From: a bacterium
GTDB taxonomy: Bacteria > SZUA-79 > Acidulodesulfobacterales > Acidulodesulfobacteraceae
DNA length: 64,000 nt
Direction of reading: 5' to 3'
NCBI GenBank assembly: GCA_021777135.1
Contig: JAJYDX010000006.1
Coordinates: forward strand, 26,454 to 90,453
Part shown: positions 63,713-64,000 of the stretch, in pieces
Position numbering within the stretch: the first letter of the stretch is position 1
How the letters are laid out: the number at the start of each line of letters is the position of its first letter
Notes under the pieces: model-generated
What the model was told of the DNA's origin: nothing
The model's database searches: none
The model's input: only the letters and a program-made list of their open reading frames with translations
Translations under genes and position numbers: made by a program

Positions 63713-64000
63713 TTATTTATATATCTTCAAGTCCGGCACCAGGTTAAAGTGATTATCCAGCGTGAAAACGACAAAACCGTTTTCCATTGCTATCGATGAA
63801 ATTAAAATATCCGAGGGTGGGATAGTAAAACCTTTCTTTTTTAACGCCGCCGATAAATTTCCGGCTTTTATCCATAGATTTTTACTCATCTCGGCATATC
63901 TTAAGCCCGACAGCGTTTCCTGAACTGCCGCTCTTTCCTTTTCGGATTTTATTCCCTGTACTAACTCAAAAATGATAATGCCGCAAACCCAAACATTGCT
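63713..64000 (-). CDS. VapC-like PIN-domain toxin, C-terminal part
   Basis: Open from the window edge to TAA 63713; 95 residues visible. IIIFELVQGIKSEKERAAVQ, LSAALKKKGFTIPPSDILIS and SIAMENGFVVFTLDNHFNLV carry the PIN-domain Glu and the two Asp of the metal site (PSD and LDNHF). PIN toxins cut tRNA or rRNA. The antitoxin gene would lie beyond 64000. An opposite-strand frame here is a shadow. Confidence 0.85.
   Translation of the reverse strand, partial: SNVWVCGIIIFELVQGIKSEKERAAVQETLSGLRYAEMSKNLWIKAGNLSAALKKKGFTIPPSDILISSIAMENGFVVFTLDNHFNLVPDLKIYK

Noticed and set aside
63608..63799. 63-codon plus-strand frame
   Set aside because: Overlaps the better-supported PIN-domain gene on the opposite strand.
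1..64000. CRISPR array
   Set aside because: No regularly spaced direct repeats of 25-40 bases were seen, and no cas genes.

Overview
The window is AT-rich, Gram-negative-looking bacterial chromosome. It has lipobox lipoproteins, GlnD with two ACT domains, acetyl-CoA carboxylase AccB/AccC, GcvH beside a LplA/LipM-type enzyme, CPA-type cation/proton antiporters and a selenocysteine gene. The best inference is an anaerobic Deltaproteobacteria-like lineage, possibly an acidophilic uncultured group. This rests on gene content only, not on a phylogenetic marker.

Left chromosomal arm (1-8300): a universal stress protein tail, a two-domain glutaredoxin-like protein read through an in-frame UGA (selenoprotein), a zinc-dependent phospholipase C-like protein, a CobD/HisC-type PLP enzyme, uvrB-uvrC, and a GT4 glycosyltransferase.

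Accessory region (about 8391-50181): a tandem array of integrative elements at the 3' end of tRNA-Gly(CCC). The intact tRNA is at 50106-50181. Copies of its 3' part lie at 8674-8718 and 26716-26763, and each element ends with an excisionase-like gene plus a tyrosine recombinase just left of the repeat. Element A (8674-26716) carries a four-gene TIR/SLOG operon related to Thoeris anti-phage defence, a DpnII-like restriction-modification pair, MazEF, an acetyltransferase and many decayed genes (an 8-bp duplication frameshift, broken integrases, and a stretch that looks like a structured RNA behind a consensus promoter). Element B (26716-50106) carries HicBA, a helicase plus initiator replication module, a MobF relaxase with a VirD4/TraD-type coupling protein but no recognisable type IV secretion genes, and a cluster of unfamiliar exported proteins and lipoproteins. 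Eight copies of an AAATTAGCTATA-like motif precede genes across element B and look like a shared promoter or operator. A relic of a third element lies left of the first repeat.

Right chromosomal arm (50434-64000, nearly all minus strand): lipoate/octanoyl ligase-gcvH, accB-accC, efp, an M24 aminopeptidase, a TPR-like protein, glnD, a Xer-type recombinase overlapping aroB, two overlapping CPA-type antiporters, and the C-terminal part of a VapC-like PIN toxin running off the window.

All family calls come from reading motifs by eye. No searches or structure predictions were run.
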